A stretch of DNA of 64,000 nucleotides from NCBI RefSeq assembly GCF_900635455.1, contig NZ_LR134116.1, forward strand, positions 1,302,001-1,366,000. Reading direction: 5' to 3'. The notes under the pieces are model-generated. The model was not told the origin of the DNA and ran no database searches. It saw only the letters and a program-made list of their open reading frames with translations. This DNA is from Yersinia intermedia. Lineage in GTDB: Bacteria; Pseudomonadota; Gammaproteobacteria; Enterobacterales; Enterobacteriaceae. Within the stretch, counting starts at the first letter, position 1. Each line of letters opens with the position of its first letter. Positions 32,735 to 43,961 of this stretch are shown piece by piece. Both the position numbers and the translations under genes were made by a program.

Positions 32735-33609
32735 TGGCTGATATCACTGAATTTAACGGCGTGGCCCGCCCACCCATCAATTGGGGCAAATGGACCCTGA
32801 TCGCCATTGGCGCGGTGTTCTCATTTTTACTGTTAGTGATCCCGATGGCGTGGATCTTTATCACCGCTTTTTCCAAAGGAATTGCGGTGGTTGGGCAAAA
32901 TTTATTAGACCCAGACATGCTGCATGCCATTTGGCTGACTGTGCTGGTGGCACTGATTACGGTGCCGGTGAATTTGGTGTTTGGTGTAGTACTGGCATGG
33001 TTGGTGACGCGGTTTGTATTTCCCGGCCGCCAGTTATTGATGACCCTAATTGATATCCCGTTTGCGGTCTCACCGGTAGTTGCCGGCCTGATGTACCTGC
33101 TGTTTTACGGTTCAAATGGTGTGGTGGGCGGCTGGTTAGATTCTCACGATATTCAATTGATGTTCTCCTGGCCCGGTATGGTGCTGGTCACCATTTTTGT
33201 CACCTGCCCATTTGTGGTGCGTGAACTGGTGCCGGTAATGATGAGTCAGGGCAGCCAGGAAGATGAAGCCGCAGTATTACTTGGGGCATCTGGCTGGCAG
33301 ATGTTCCGTCGGGTGACGTTACCGAACATTCGCTGGGCGTTGTTGTATGGCGTGGTGTTGACCAACGCCCGCGCTATTGGCGAGTTCGGGGCCGTCTCGG
33401 TGGTATCCGGTTCTATTCGTGGCGAAACCTACACCTTGCCACTGCAAGTTGAGTTGTTGCATCAGGATTACAACACCGCAGGGGCATTTACCGCCGCCGC
33501 GTTACTGACCCTGATGGCAATATTGACCCTTTTTCTGAAAAGTGGCCTGCAATGGCGCTTAGCGCGTCAGGTTGTTCGTCTCGAACAGGAGCAAAAGCAT
33601 GAGCATTGA
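32734..33609 (+). CDS. cysW: Sulfate/thiosulfate ABC permease CysW
   Basis: 291 residues, paralogue of CysT, with matching membrane segments and the EAA loop ([22 protein letters not shown]). It forms the heterodimeric channel with CysT. The start overlaps the cysT stop (TGATG), and the 3' end overlaps the cysA start by 11 bp. Confidence 0.96.
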   Translation: MADITEFNGVARPPINWGKWTLIAIGAVFSFLLLVIPMAWIFITAFSKGIAVVGQNLLDPDMLHAIWLTVLVALITVPVNLVFGVVLAWLVTRFVFPGRQLLMTLIDIPFAVSPVVAGLMYLLFYGSNGVVGGWLDSHDIQLMFSWPGMVLVTIFVTCPFVVRELVPVMMSQGSQEDEAAVLLGASGWQMFRRVTLPNIRWALLYGVVLTNARAIGEFGAVSVVSGSIRGETYTLPLQVELLHQDYNTAGAFTAAALLTLMAILTLFLKSGLQWRLARQVVRLEQEQKHEH

Positions 33610-34690
33610 GATTGATAATATCAGCAAGTATTTTGGTCGTACCAAGGTACTGAATGACATCCGGCTTGATATTCCTTCTGGTCAGATGGTGGCCTTGCTT
33701 GGTCCTTCCGGTTCGGGGAAAACGACCCTGCTGCGCATTATCGCCGGGCTGGAGAACCAGAACGCCGGGCGTTTAAGTTTCCATGGCACTGACGTTAGCC
33801 GCCTGCATGCCCGTGATCGACGTGTCGGGTTTGTTTTCCAGCATTACGCCCTGTTCCGCCATATGACAGTGTTCGATAACATTGCATTCGGTTTGACAGT
33901 GTTACCGCGCCGCGAGCGGCCGAATGCGGCAGCCATCAAGCAGAAAGTAGAACAACTGTTAGAAATGGTGCAGTTAGGGCACCTTGCCAGCCGTTATCCA
34001 TCACAACTTTCTGGTGGGCAGAAACAGCGTGTGGCCTTGGCGCGTGCGTTGGCCGTCGAACCCCAAATCCTGTTACTGGATGAGCCATTCGGTGCGCTGG
34101 ATGCACAGGTGCGTAAAGAGTTACGTCGCTGGTTACGCCAGCTACACGAAGAACTGAAATTTACCAGCGTATTCGTTACCCACGATCAGGAAGAAGCAAT
34201 GGAAGTTGCTGATCGGGTGGTAGTGATGAGCCAGGGTAATATCGAGCAGGTCGGGACACCAGATGAAGTGTGGCGCTACCCTGCGACCCGCTTTGTGTTG
34301 GAGTTTCTGGGTGAAGTTAATCGCTTGAGTGGGGAGATTCGAGGCTCACAACTCTATATTGGCGCGCACCACTGGCCGCTGGATTTGGCACCGATGCATC
34401 AGGGCAGTGTTGATTTATTCCTGCGACCGTGGGAGATGGAAGTCAATACACACGCCAGTGCTCGTTGCCCGCTACCGGTTCAGGTGCTTGAAGTCAGCCC
34501 GCGTGGGCATTTCTGGCAATTGACGGTGCAACCTATTGGTTGGCATCAGGATCCTATCAGTGTGGTACTGCCGGAAGGCGAAATTGACGCCCCGGTGCGC
34601 GGTAATCGTTATTATGTGGGCGGGTTAAATGCACGCTTATATTCTGGCGACCAATTATTACAACCCATTGCGTTAGCGCAAAGCGCCTGA
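33599..34690 (+). CDS. cysA: Sulfate/thiosulfate ABC ATPase CysA
   Basis: 363 residues from ATG 33599, with CAGGAG just upstream inside cysW. Walker [10 protein letters not shown], signature [15 protein letters not shown], Walker [13 protein letters not shown] and switch His in [11 protein letters not shown] are complete. A C-terminal TOBE-like regulatory domain follows. The frame extends upstream to 33572, but homology starts at [13 protein letters not shown]. Confidence 0.96.
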   Translation: MSIEIDNISKYFGRTKVLNDIRLDIPSGQMVALLGPSGSGKTTLLRIIAGLENQNAGRLSFHGTDVSRLHARDRRVGFVFQHYALFRHMTVFDNIAFGLTVLPRRERPNAAAIKQKVEQLLEMVQLGHLASRYPSQLSGGQKQRVALARALAVEPQILLLDEPFGALDAQVRKELRRWLRQLHEELKFTSVFVTHDQEEAMEVADRVVVMSQGNIEQVGTPDEVWRYPATRFVLEFLGEVNRLSGEIRGSQLYIGAHHWPLDLAPMHQGSVDLFLRPWEMEVNTHASARCPLPVQVLEVSPRGHFWQLTVQPIGWHQDPISVVLPEGEIDAPVRGNRYYVGGLNARLYSGDQLLQPIALAQSA

Positions 34691-34720
34691 TAAGTTTTTC
34701 TTCTTTTGGTAAACATAGAA

Positions 34721-34919
34721 TTATACCCAACGTCATTGGAGTGGCAGCAAGGCAGCTAACGAGCGATAAATTGGTTGTAAACCATTTTGAACAGCGCTTG
34801 CGCTGGCCCGTAGGGTGAGCCTCAATAAGGCTTATAATCCCGATGAGCTTACATAAGTAAGTGATTCGGGTTCGTGAGAGCAGTGAACATAGCTGCCGCT
34901 TCAAGGAGAAAGGGTATTG
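34721..34919 (-). repeat. ERIC element, long form, reverse orientation
   Basis: Reads ERIC in reverse: CCCGATGAGCTTACATAAGT, then AAGTGATTCGGGT, and TATACCC at the far end. It carries the same about 70-bp insertion (AATTGGTTGTAAACCATTTT) as the copies at 2306 and 35928. It separates cysA from cysM. Confidence 0.9.
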
Positions 34920-34933
34920 AATAGGTATTTACA

Positions 34934-35815
34934 GTGACAACCCTCGAACACTGCATTGGCAACACCCCACTCGTCAAACTGCAACGTTTAAGCCAAGGGC
35001 TGGATGCGCAGATTTGGGTCAAACTGGAAGGCAATAATCCGGCAGGCTCGGTCAAAGACCGCGCGGCACTGGCAATGATCCAACAGGCCGAATTACGTGG
35101 TGAAATAGCACCGGGTAATGTGTTGATCGAGGCAACCAGCGGTAATACCGGTATTGCGCTGGCGATGATCGCGGCCATGAAGGGCTATAAGCTAAAGCTG
35201 CTGATGCCAGAAAACATGAGCCAAGAGCGGCAGGCTGCAATGCGTGCCTACGGTGCGGAGCTAATTTTGGTTAGCCGTGAGCAAGGAATGGAAGGCGCGC
35301 GCGATGAAGCGCTGAGGATGCAGGCTCAGGGGTTGGGCAAAGTGTTGGATCAGTTTAATAATATCGACAACCCCTATGCACATTTCACCGGTACCGGGCC
35401 GGAAATCTGGCAACAAACTGCGGGGAAAGTGAGCCATTTTGTGTCCAGCATGGGAACGACAGGGACGATTACCGGCGTTAGCCAATATCTGAAAAGCCAA
35501 AACCCACAAGTTACCATTATCGGCCTGCAACCGGCGGAGGGCAGCAGTATTCCTGGTATTCGCCGTTGGTCACCGGAATACATGCCGGGGATTTTCCGCC
35601 CTGAGTTGGTTGATCAGGTACTGGATATCACGCAGCGTGAAGCCGAGGTAACGACACGAAGACTGGCCACGGAAGAGGGGATTTTTTGTGGTGTCAGTTC
35701 TGGTGGTGCGGTTGCTGGCGCGCTGCGGGTGGCTGCTGAGAATCCCGGTGCGGTGATCGTGGCGATTATCTGTGACCGTGGTGACCGATATTTATCGACA
35801 GGGGTTTTTGAGTAA
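34934..35815 (+). CDS. cysM: Cysteine synthase B CysM
   Basis: 293 residues with a GTG start at 34934. PLP enzyme that makes cysteine (or S-sulfocysteine from thiosulfate) from O-acetylserine. The PLP Lys lies in PAGSVKDRAA; the substrate loop TSGNTGIAL, the glycine-rich GTTGTI and the late SSGGAVAG are present. It resembles E. coli CysM more than CysK (CysK is at 60039). In E. coli cysM is followed at once by crr; here a 21-kb block with capsule and macAB genes intervenes. Confidence 0.95.
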   Translation: MTTLEHCIGNTPLVKLQRLSQGLDAQIWVKLEGNNPAGSVKDRAALAMIQQAELRGEIAPGNVLIEATSGNTGIALAMIAAMKGYKLKLLMPENMSQERQAAMRAYGAELILVSREQGMEGARDEALRMQAQGLGKVLDQFNNIDNPYAHFTGTGPEIWQQTAGKVSHFVSSMGTTGTITGVSQYLKSQNPQVTIIGLQPAEGSSIPGIRRWSPEYMPGIFRPELVDQVLDITQREAEVTTRRLATEEGIFCGVSSGGAVAGALRVAAENPGAVIVAIICDRGDRYLSTGVFE

Positions 35816-35836
35816 ACCGACTGCTGGTTACCCTAG

Positions 35837-35880
35837 CCTATCAAGCCCATCTGAACACACTGTCAGTTGGGCTTGATAGG
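35837..35880 (+). terminator. Strong hairpin after cysM
   Basis: CCTATCAAGCCCA (35837-35849) and TGGGCTTGATAGG (35868-35880) form a perfect 13-bp stem with an 18-nt loop, followed by ATATTT. Confidence 0.8.
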
Positions 35881-35927
35881 ATATTTGCGCCTCCCTTTCA
35901 ATGCTTCAACTTTTATAGTCTTGAATC

Positions 35928-36127
35928 TATACCCGTCATCTTTCAAGTTGCAGGTGTGTTGGCCGCGTTCAACCACCCGAATCACTTACCGTCGTGCGCT
36001 CATCGGGATTATGAACTTCATCAGAGGCTCACTCTACGGGCCAGCGCAAGCGTTGTTCAAAATGGTTTACAACCAATTTGTCTTTCGCTTGCCGCCTTCC
36101 TGCATTTTGAAATCTATTGGGTTTATA
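35928..36127 (+). repeat. ERIC element, long form
   Basis: TATACCCGTCATCTTTCAAG, CACCCGAATCACTTACC, CTCATCGGGATT, an insertion of about 70 bp (from AACTTCATCAGAGGCTCACT), and right end CCTTCCTGCATTTTGAAATC then TATTGGGTTTATA. It stands at the left border of the capsule island. Confidence 0.92.
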
Positions 36128-36959
36128 CGTTATAAAACTGAGCGGATTTTTGGCGCCAGAGATTTTGATTTATAACTAATCATATTTAAGCACATTAGAA
36201 CTCTGTTGTTGTCCTTTCCCTCCAGCCAAATTGCCTGCTGATGTTATCTATTGGTAAATGATATTTATGCAATTAATTGTGGGCTATTAGAAAAACCTAT
36301 TTTGTAAATATAGCCAATTCGCATCACATAGTTAAAATAAATATTGTAGGAATATTCATACAGTCAGCTTCATTGATTAGCCGTTTAATTTAAGTGGTCG
36401 TTATTTACTGCTATGAGTTGTAAGGGTATTTTAGTTTGTTTTTGAGAAAATTCTTATAAATCAACTTACTATGCCAGATTTATTTGGCTGCGTATTGTTA
36501 CATTCTGTAACATTTAACCAATTGGTGTTGGTTGTCTATTCTTTCTATACTGCTGCTGTTCGTGTTGGTCTTATATTCTCTATTGAAAGTGCATATATAT
36601 TTTATTTGATGCTCTATTTTTGTGAATGTTTATTTTCAATGACTTAAGTAAGTTAAAGGGTTGTAATATTTATTAAAATCCTTTAAGTGTAAAAAATATA
36701 ATAATCAACAGTGTTGTAGCCGCAATTTTTATTGATTTACCCCTTCACTTAGAGTTTTGCTGGCAAAACGTCTGTATTTCAGCCCAACATGGGCTTATCC
36801 CTCTGGGCTAATCGTATGTTGCTACATCTGTTGATTGAACATAATACCTACTATCGGCGAGTTTAATTTACCTAAGCTGGGTAATGGTTATTTTATTACT
36901 CGAATTTTCCGCTGATATTTGCATTAGAAGTGATGGGGAAATGCCCGCGCAAATAACAA
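36128..36959. promoter_or_regulatory. AT-rich upstream region of capsule region 1
   Basis: About 830 bp without a gene. Strongly AT-rich, with two adjacent small hairpins: GTTTTGC/GCAAAAC at 36764-36779 and AGCCCA/TGGGCT at 36781-36795, about 165-195 bp before kpsE. No JUMPstart/ops sequence was seen on this side. The AT content would suit H-NS silencing, as for E. coli group 2 capsule promoters (inference). Confidence 0.5.
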
Positions 36960-38132
36960 ATGATGAAACCCATGTTTATTGAAAAAATAAAGTCGGCTTG
37001 GCCTGGTGATATGTTGAAGCGCGTGCGCATGTCACACTTAACTCTGTCCAAGGTACAGCGCCATTTAGGTAAGATTATGATTCTGATACCGATGTTGCTG
37101 CTGATTCTCTATTTATTGATTTTTAGCCAGCCACGCTATCTCAGTGAATCTAAAGTTGCCATCAAACATTCCAACGATCTCAATGGCAGTAATCTGAACG
37201 TAGCTTTGCTGATGGGCGCTGGTAACCCAAGTTCTGCCGAAGATGCCTTATATCTGAAAGAATATATTAATTCTCCTGATATGTTGGCGGTCTTGGATAA
37301 ACAGCTCGATTTTCGTCAGGCTTTCGGTCACAGCGGTTGGGATTTTTTCTATCATTTGTCTGATAGCGCCACTCGTGAGCAATTCCTTAATTATTACCGT
37401 AACCGTATCTCTGTTTCTTACGATGATAAAACCGGTTTGCTCACCATTGGTACACAGGGGTTCTCACCTGAATTTGCCCAAAAATTCAATCAGGCTGTTT
37501 TGAAAGAATCCGAACGATTTATCAATGAGATCTCACACCGCATTGCCCGCGAGCAGTTGCTGTTTGCTGAAAACGAAATGCAGGACGCGCGCACGCGGTT
37601 AAATAGCAGCAAAACCGAGCTACTCACTTATCAGAACAGCAATAATATTCTTGACCCTGAAGCTCAGGCTTTGGCTGCGACCTCATTGATTAATACGTTG
37701 GTAAGCCAGCGCATCCAGATGGAAGCGGAATTGCGTAACCTACTGACTTTCTTGCGTGAAGATGCACCTCAGGTGGTCAGTGCACAAAACGCACTCAAGT
37801 CACTCGCCAGCCAGATTGATAATGAAAAAAGCAAAGTCACCGCACCCGATGGGCTCAAATTAAACCGTATGGCGGTGGATTTTGAAGAGATTAAAGCCAA
37901 GGTGCAGTTCGATACTGATATCTACAAATTGACCCTGACATCAATTGAGAAAACCCGCGTTGACGCGGCAAGAAAGCTGAAGATGTTATCGGTGATCAGC
38001 TCTCCTCAGTTACCGCAGGAATCAAAGTTCCCCAGCAGTTTGTATCTGCTTATCAGTTGGTTACTGGTTTGTTGCTTACTTTTTGGCACTGTCAAATTAT
38101 TGCTGACGGTGATTGACGATCATAAAGATTGA
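36960..38132 (+). CDS. kpsE: Capsule polysaccharide export inner-membrane protein KpsE
   Basis: 390 residues of the polysaccharide co-polymerase (PCP-3) type. N-terminal membrane segment at about 38-55 (GKIMILIPMLLLILYLLIF), a long periplasmic region with coiled coil (EQLLFAENEMQDARTRLNSS; LRNLLTFLREDAP), and a C-terminal membrane segment LYLLISWLLVCCLLFG. E. coli KpsE is 382 residues. It links the KpsMT transporter to KpsD. First gene of region 1 here; kpsF, which leads region 1 in E. coli, is not present upstream. Two ATGs in a row at 36960 and 36963 are possible starts. Confidence 0.93.
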   Translation: MMKPMFIEKIKSAWPGDMLKRVRMSHLTLSKVQRHLGKIMILIPMLLLILYLLIFSQPRYLSESKVAIKHSNDLNGSNLNVALLMGAGNPSSAEDALYLKEYINSPDMLAVLDKQLDFRQAFGHSGWDFFYHLSDSATREQFLNYYRNRISVSYDDKTGLLTIGTQGFSPEFAQKFNQAVLKESERFINEISHRIAREQLLFAENEMQDARTRLNSSKTELLTYQNSNNILDPEAQALAATSLINTLVSQRIQMEAELRNLLTFLREDAPQVVSAQNALKSLASQIDNEKSKVTAPDGLKLNRMAVDFEEIKAKVQFDTDIYKLTLTSIEKTRVDAARKLKMLSVISSPQLPQESKFPSSLYLLISWLLVCCLLFGTVKLLLTVIDDHKD

Positions 38133-38196
38133 CGCTGTTTTAACGCTATTTCTAGCTTGTCGGAATGATACCGCAGGCAGTAACTCAGAGCATGCT

Positions 38197-39873
38197 ATGA
38201 AATTATTGAAATCTGTTCTTCTGATTATTGCCATACAGGCAACATCCGCTCAGGCCGTTGATCTGAATGCCGATCCCAATATGACGGGGGCGGCACCGTT
38301 GCCGTCGATTATTTCTGGTCAAAGCCAGCGGTCTTATAACGACAGTCAGTTTGACGATACCCCCCCACCGGTGATCCCGGTGGTGATGAGCCGCATGTTT
38401 GGTGCGCAGCTCTTTACTTCGGTCTCTGCGGCGGATAGTGGTTCCAGTATCGGTTTTAATCCAAACTACGTGGTGAGTTTGGGGGATCAGATCCAGGTAC
38501 GGTTATGGGGAGCATTTAACTTTGAAGGTGCGCTGAGTGTGGACCCGAAAGGTAATATCTTCTTGCCAAACGTTGGCCCGCTGAAAGTGGTTGGCATCCC
38601 AAATAGCCAGATAAACAGCGTGGTGACGGCCAAAGTCAAACAGGTCTATCAGTCGAATGTGAATGTCTACGCCTCTTTATTGCAGGCTCAACCGGTCAAG
38701 GTGTTTGTCACCGGTTATGTTAATAACCCTGGTTTGTACGGCGGGGTGGCATCTGACTCGTTACTCTCCTATCTCAGTAAAGCCGGTGGCGTCGATACCC
38801 AGAGCGGCAGCTATGTGGATATCAGCATCAAACGTGGTAACCGCGTGCGCTCACAGGTTAACTTGTACGATTTTCTCCTCAACGGCAACTTGGGGCTATC
38901 ACAGTTTTCTGACGGCGATACTATCGTGGTCGGCCCACGCCAACACACTTTCAGTGTGGAAGGCGAAGTGTTCAACAGCTACGACTTTGAATTCCGCAAT
39001 AGCACTATTCCGGTGAGTGAAGCGCTGAGTTGGGCACGCCCTAAGCCGGGGGCCACCCATATGACCATTATTCGCCAGCAAGGTACGATTAAGCGCAGTG
39101 AATACTATCCGCTTAGCTCTGCACCGGGGCGCTCATTACAAGATGGCGATAAGCTGATTATCAGTACGGATCGCTACTCAGGAACCATTCAGGTTCGGAT
39201 CGAAGGTGCGCATTCTGGCGAGCATGCCATGGTACTGCCCTATGGTGCGACCATGCGTCAGGTTCTGACAAAAATCCGCCCAAATAGCATGTCGCAAATG
39301 GACTCGATCCAACTGTATCGCCGCTCGGTCGCGCTGCGTCAGAAAGAGATGCTTGACCTATCACTGCAAAAACTCGAAGAAGCCTCTTTATCTGCACAGT
39401 CTTCCACCTCAGAAGAGGCCCGCTTGCGGATGCAAGAAGCACAGCTTATCAGCCGCTTCGTTAACAAAGCCCGCAACGTGGTACCTAAAGGCGAAGTGGT
39501 GCTCAATGAAAGCAATCTTGATCAGGTGATTTTGGAAGACGGTGACGTGATTAAGATCCCTGAAAAGACCTCACTGGTCATGATCCATGGCGAAGTGATG
39601 TTCCCGAATGCGGTGAGCTGGCAGAAAGGGCTTAGCCCGGATGATTACATCACCAAGGTTGGCGGTTATACGCAAAAAGCCAGTAACACCAAAGTCATTC
39701 TGATTAAACAGAATGGTGAAGCGCTGAATGCTGAAGACGTTAAGACGCTGCAACCGGGTGACGAACTGATGGTATTACCGAAGTTTGAATCGAAAAACAT
39801 CGAAGTAACGCGGGGGATTTCGACCATTCTTTACCAGTTGGCAGTTGCCGCTAAAGTGGTGCTAACACTCTGA
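38197..39873 (+). CDS. kpsD: Capsule polysaccharide export protein KpsD
   Basis: 558 residues from ATG 38197, exactly the length of E. coli KpsD. Sec signal ([20 protein letters not shown]) and a mature start [16 protein letters not shown] are close to E. coli, as is the whole body ([46 protein letters not shown]). Periplasmic/outer-membrane exporter of the OPX family with SLBB domains. The frame is open back to 38113, overlapping kpsE, but that part has no homology. Its stop overlaps the kpsC start (TGATG). kpsU, normally after kpsD, is missing. Confidence 0.95.
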   Translation: MKLLKSVLLIIAIQATSAQAVDLNADPNMTGAAPLPSIISGQSQRSYNDSQFDDTPPPVIPVVMSRMFGAQLFTSVSAADSGSSIGFNPNYVVSLGDQIQVRLWGAFNFEGALSVDPKGNIFLPNVGPLKVVGIPNSQINSVVTAKVKQVYQSNVNVYASLLQAQPVKVFVTGYVNNPGLYGGVASDSLLSYLSKAGGVDTQSGSYVDISIKRGNRVRSQVNLYDFLLNGNLGLSQFSDGDTIVVGPRQHTFSVEGEVFNSYDFEFRNSTIPVSEALSWARPKPGATHMTIIRQQGTIKRSEYYPLSSAPGRSLQDGDKLIISTDRYSGTIQVRIEGAHSGEHAMVLPYGATMRQVLTKIRPNSMSQMDSIQLYRRSVALRQKEMLDLSLQKLEEASLSAQSSTSEEARLRMQEAQLISRFVNKARNVVPKGEVVLNESNLDQVILEDGDVIKIPEKTSLVMIHGEVMFPNAVSWQKGLSPDDYITKVGGYTQKASNTKVILIKQNGEALNAEDVKTLQPGDELMVLPKFESKNIEVTRGISTILYQLAVAAKVVLTL

Positions 39874-41909
39874 TGATAGGCATTTTTTCGGCAGGGATCT
39901 ATCGCATCGAGCATCTGGAAAACTTTCTGGCTGAGCCATGCTGCAAGCTGTCATCGTTGCGATCAATTCCGCCGGGGATAAGTGCGGTGGCGGTGTGGGG
40001 CCATCGTCCGAGCGGTGATAAAGCTGTCGCGTTAGCGCGTGCTGCCAGCTTGCCTGTTGTGCGTCTGGAAGACGGCTTCATCCGGTCGCTGGGATTGGGT
40101 GTGTCCGGTTGCCCGCCGTTGTCGATGGTGGTGGATACTCAGGGTATCTATTACGACGCCAGTGGTGCCAGTTCACTGGAATCGCTGATTCTTGACCAGG
40201 CCGGTAACCAACCACTTTATGCCGACGCCCGAGAGGCAATGCAGTTAATTGTTGATGCTGACTTGTCGAAATATAACCTGGCACCGGCATTCAGCGGCGC
40301 GCCAGCGCAAGGTGATGCGGTATTGGTCGTGGACCAGACTTTTGGTGACATGGCTGTTAAGTACGGCAATGCCAGTGCGGCGGACTTTGAGGCTATGTTA
40401 GATGCCGCGCTGAATGAAAACCCACAGGCAGAGGTTTGGCTGAAAATTCATCCCGATGTTTTACAGGGTAAGAAAGCAGGCTACTTCAAGGCAATACCAA
40501 AAAATCCACGCATCAAGTTGCTGGCAGAAAATGTCAGCCCGCAGTCGTTATTGCGCCAGGTCAGCCGTGTGTATGTGGTGACTTCGCAATATGGTTTTGA
40601 AGCGTTGCTGGCGGGCAAATCTGTCACGGTATTTGGTCAGCCTTGGTATTCCGGTTGGGGATTGACTGACGATCGCCACCCACAGGCTGGTGGGTTATCG
40701 GCCCGGCGTGGGCAGGCCAGTTTGCTGGATTTATTCAGCGCCGCCTATCTGCGATACAGCCGTTATATCGATCCCTGTAGTGGGCAGTCGGGGACATTAT
40801 TTGATGTGTTAGACGGCCTGTTGATGCAAAAAAATCATCAGCTACAACGCCAGGGGCAGTTATGGGCACCGGGATTAACACTCTGGAAACGCAGTATTTT
40901 TTTACTGTTTTTAAAGACCACACTGAACAACGTCTCTTTCAGAGAACGTAAAACATCGAACACGGCTTGTGTGGTATGGGGCAATAAAGGCGAACAGCGC
41001 TGGCAAGCAAAGGCTCAGGCGCAAAACGTGCCGGTATGGCGTATGGAAGATGGGTTTATACGCTCATCGGGGCTGGGTTCTGACTTGCATCCGCCGCTGT
41101 CGCTGGTACTGGATAAAAGCGGCATTTACTACGATGCCACCCGGCCGAGTGATCTTGAGTCGTTACTCAATAGCAGCCAGTTAACTGACCTACAGCGAGT
41201 GCGGGCCGCAAAACTTCGCCAGCGGTTGGTCAGCGCCAAAATCAGTAAATACAACATTGGCGCGCCATTCAGTCTGCCGCCGCAAGCCAGTGGCAAACGC
41301 ATTCTGCTGGTATCCGGCCAGGTGGAAGACGATGCATCCATTTTGAGCGGAACAATCAGTATTCGTACCAATAGTGAACTGCTGAAAACGGTGCGCCAGC
41401 GTAACCCGGACGCTTTCATTATCTATAAGCCGCACCCGGACGTATTGGTTGGCAACCGGCAAGGGCATATCCCTGCCGCTGATATTGCGCGTTGGGCTAA
41501 CACTCAGGCGCAGGATGCCGACATCATCCAATGCATTCAGGCTGCGGATGAGTTGCATACTTTGACGTCGCTTTCGGGCTTTGAAGCGCTGTTGCATGGG
41601 AAGCAGGTATTTTGCTACGGCATACCTTTTTATGCGGGTTGGGGGCTGACACAGGACGAACATCCAGCACCACGTCGGCAGCGCATATTGACGCTGGATG
41701 ACTTGGTCTATCAGGCGTTGATCGCTTACCCGACGTATGTTGACCCTCTTCGGCGTGAAGCAATAACCGCAGAACGGGCGTTAGACATATTGGCGACTCA
41801 GCCACGTGCCGAAATGCAATTTAGTAAAAGAATATCGGACAGGATTATGCGTAATTATAGAAAACTGCTCATGCTAACTAAAGTAATTATAAATCAGTCT
41901 ATTAAATAA
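39873..41909 (+). CDS. kpsC: Capsule polysaccharide beta-Kdo transferase KpsC
   Basis: 678 residues (E. coli KpsC 675). Two homologous halves are obvious: [29 protein letters not shown] in the first, and [29 protein letters not shown] in the second. KpsC builds the poly-beta-Kdo linker on phosphatidylglycerol that anchors group 2 capsules, adding Kdo with the two glycosyltransferase modules. CMP-Kdo would have to come from kdsB, as kpsU is absent. Translationally coupled to kpsD. Confidence 0.95.
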   Translation: MIGIFSAGIYRIEHLENFLAEPCCKLSSLRSIPPGISAVAVWGHRPSGDKAVALARAASLPVVRLEDGFIRSLGLGVSGCPPLSMVVDTQGIYYDASGASSLESLILDQAGNQPLYADAREAMQLIVDADLSKYNLAPAFSGAPAQGDAVLVVDQTFGDMAVKYGNASAADFEAMLDAALNENPQAEVWLKIHPDVLQGKKAGYFKAIPKNPRIKLLAENVSPQSLLRQVSRVYVVTSQYGFEALLAGKSVTVFGQPWYSGWGLTDDRHPQAGGLSARRGQASLLDLFSAAYLRYSRYIDPCSGQSGTLFDVLDGLLMQKNHQLQRQGQLWAPGLTLWKRSIFLLFLKTTLNNVSFRERKTSNTACVVWGNKGEQRWQAKAQAQNVPVWRMEDGFIRSSGLGSDLHPPLSLVLDKSGIYYDATRPSDLESLLNSSQLTDLQRVRAAKLRQRLVSAKISKYNIGAPFSLPPQASGKRILLVSGQVEDDASILSGTISIRTNSELLKTVRQRNPDAFIIYKPHPDVLVGNRQGHIPAADIARWANTQAQDADIIQCIQAADELHTLTSLSGFEALLHGKQVFCYGIPFYAGWGLTQDEHPAPRRQRILTLDDLVYQALIAYPTYVDPLRREAITAERALDILATQPRAEMQFSKRISDRIMRNYRKLLMLTKVIINQSIK

Positions 41910-41925
41910 TAATGGTGGCGTGTTT

Positions 41926-43173
41926 ATGCTTACAGATTGCCGTGCACTGACAACACTTCTTGCTGGGAAGAAATACCTGCTGTTACAAGGCCCGATGGGA
42001 CCTTATTTCAGTGATACCGCTGAGTGGCTCGAATCTCAGGGGTGCGAAGCGATGAACGTGGTATTCAACGGTGGCGACAAGTTTTATTGCCGTAAGCGCG
42101 ACTATTTGGTGTTCAGGCAGACGCCGAAAGAGTTCCCCACCTGGTTGAAAGATACCTGGCAAGATTACCACTTCGACACTATCTTGTGTTTTGGCGATTG
42201 CCGCCCGCTGCATCAGGTTGCCAGGCTTTGGGCGCAGACCAAAGGGGTGCGTTTTCTGGCGTTTGAGGAAGGCTACCTCCGCCCGCATTTTATTACCCTC
42301 GAAGAGGGCGGGGTGAATGCGTTTTCCGCCTTGCCACGTAATCCTGATTTCTACCGTAAGTTGCCAGAAATTAAAGCACCGGTCGCCAAAAAATTGACAT
42401 CATGCTTTAGTCTGCGGGTGCGCCGTTGCATAGGTTATTATCTGGCGGGCTGGTTTTACCGCCACCAATTCCCACAATATCGTCACCATAAATCCTTTTC
42501 ACCCTGGTATGAAGCCCGTTGCTGGATACGTGCTGCCGCGCGTAAACAGTGGTACCGATTCTTGCAACGAAAAGTGCTGAGCCAACTACAGGGTGAGCTT
42601 GACCAGCGCTACCATCTGGTGGTTTTACAGGTCTACAATGATAGCCAGATCCGCAACCACAGCCCATACAACGACGTGCGTGATTACATCAACGACGTAA
42701 TGTATTCATTTTCAAAAAAAGCCTGTAGTGACCAGTGGTTAGTTATCAAACATCACCCTATGGACAGGGGGCATCGCCTGTACGGGCCATTAATCCGTAA
42801 ACTCGGTAAGCAATACAACATCAGCGAGCGAGTAAAATATGTACACGATTTGCCGATGCCGGAACTGCTGACTCACGCCAGGGCGGTGGTCACGATTAAC
42901 AGCACGGCTGGGTTATCAGCCCTTATTCATAACAAGCCGTTGATCGTTATGGGTAACGCGCTGTATGACATGAAAGGGTTAACGTTTCAGGGGCATCTTA
43001 ATCAATTTTGGCAGTCTGATTTCAAGCCAGATATGAAGTTATTCAAAAAATTCCGGCTATATATACTGAGAAATACCCAGATTAATGCAGTTTATTATGG
43101 TGATAACCAGCTTGAACTGATACCTACGGTAAAGACTGAATATAAAGACGAATATTACCGGATCCCGGTTTAG
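41926..43173 (+). CDS. kpsS: Capsule polysaccharide beta-Kdo transferase KpsS
   Basis: 415 residues from ATG 41926 (a GTG two codons upstream is also possible). Adds the first beta-Kdo to lyso-phosphatidylglycerol before KpsC extends the linker. Clear KpsS landmarks are KYLLLQGPMGPYFSDTAEWL, VVFNGGDKFYCRKRDY, FDTILCFGDCRPLH, FLAFEEGYLRPHF, HHPMDRGHRLYGPL and VTINSTAGLSALIHNKP. Last gene of region 1; the transcript runs toward the minus-strand region 2. Confidence 0.95.
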   Translation: MLTDCRALTTLLAGKKYLLLQGPMGPYFSDTAEWLESQGCEAMNVVFNGGDKFYCRKRDYLVFRQTPKEFPTWLKDTWQDYHFDTILCFGDCRPLHQVARLWAQTKGVRFLAFEEGYLRPHFITLEEGGVNAFSALPRNPDFYRKLPEIKAPVAKKLTSCFSLRVRRCIGYYLAGWFYRHQFPQYRHHKSFSPWYEARCWIRAAARKQWYRFLQRKVLSQLQGELDQRYHLVVLQVYNDSQIRNHSPYNDVRDYINDVMYSFSKKACSDQWLVIKHHPMDRGHRLYGPLIRKLGKQYNISERVKYVHDLPMPELLTHARAVVTINSTAGLSALIHNKPLIVMGNALYDMKGLTFQGHLNQFWQSDFKPDMKLFKKFRLYILRNTQINAVYYGDNQLELIPTVKTEYKDEYYRIPV

Positions 43174-43893
43174 TGAGTTTGAGGAATTAACCAGTTCACA
43201 ACGACATAAAGGTTTTTATGAGTAAATTATAGGGTGAAGTATAGTCTTAAAATATTAAGTCAATGATTATTGATCACAACAAGTGTGATGTAAAATTAAT
43301 GGGAGTAGGGGATTTTTAAAAATAACCATCTTTAAATATGCAACTAGTTAATGTGAGTTAGTGTTTAAAACTATAAATGGATAAATAATCATTCTAACAA
43401 GAAGAGCAATTTTGAATACTATAATTTCTAAGGTGCTTGTTATGTTGTCAGCATCAAAAAATTCTTATCAAATAAAAGTGTTGAAACTGGTGAAAATAAC
43501 CTGACACAATAAAATATTAATCAAGTATATAAGTTACTGAGAAGTTTGGAAAATGCAACATTAATAAAAACTAGTAAAATATAATGATAGAGAATTCCCT
43601 TAGCGTGATAGATGCTAGAATATCCAAGTCAAACATGGTGTAATGAGATATAGCTTCAAGGAAGCCAGATTATTAATAGTGGCATCTATGAGATATTAGC
43701 TAAATATGATGGTGGTAATATTTCCGCAAGACATATCAAGATAAATTTTCTAGGGATATTTACTGGTATGCAACATCAGAAAGTGGAATTGATATTAATA
43801 ATTGCAGGGCCGCTAGTAGGAGTTAGTTTGACTTATGGGAATATAATAGTGAAGTTAATATGGTGATATTTTATAAAGTGATTTCTTAACGCG
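43174..43893. other. Non-coding, probably decayed DNA between capsule arms
   Basis: AT-rich with no intact gene. From about 43640 to 43870 two adjacent frames give short coding-like pieces: MRYSFKEARLLIVASMRY in one frame, and SQIINSGIYEILAKYDGG, NISARHIKINFLGIF and QHQKVELILIIAGPLVG in the next. This suggests a frameshifted remnant. I cannot assign the parent family. Confidence 0.4.
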
Positions 43894-43927
43894 AAAAAAC
43901 AGGCGTTCTAAGTTAATTAAAAACGCC
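43894..43927 (-). terminator. Terminator of the minus-strand capsule operon
   Basis: Read on the minus strand: GGCGTT, 14-nt loop, AACGCC, then TGTTTTTT. It lies 34 bp after the stop of the alpha/beta-hydrolase gene. Confidence 0.8.
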
Positions 43928-43961
43928 AGGATTTTAAAATGTAGTGAATCCTAATGGCTGT

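Noticed and set aside
36128..36959. Search for a JUMPstart/ops element before kpsE
   Set aside because: No GGCGGTAG core was seen on the plus strand of this region, so none is reported.
38113..38196. N-terminal extension of KpsD to 38113
   Set aside because: The extension overlaps kpsE and precedes a perfect signal peptide; the start at 38197 gives the exact E. coli length.
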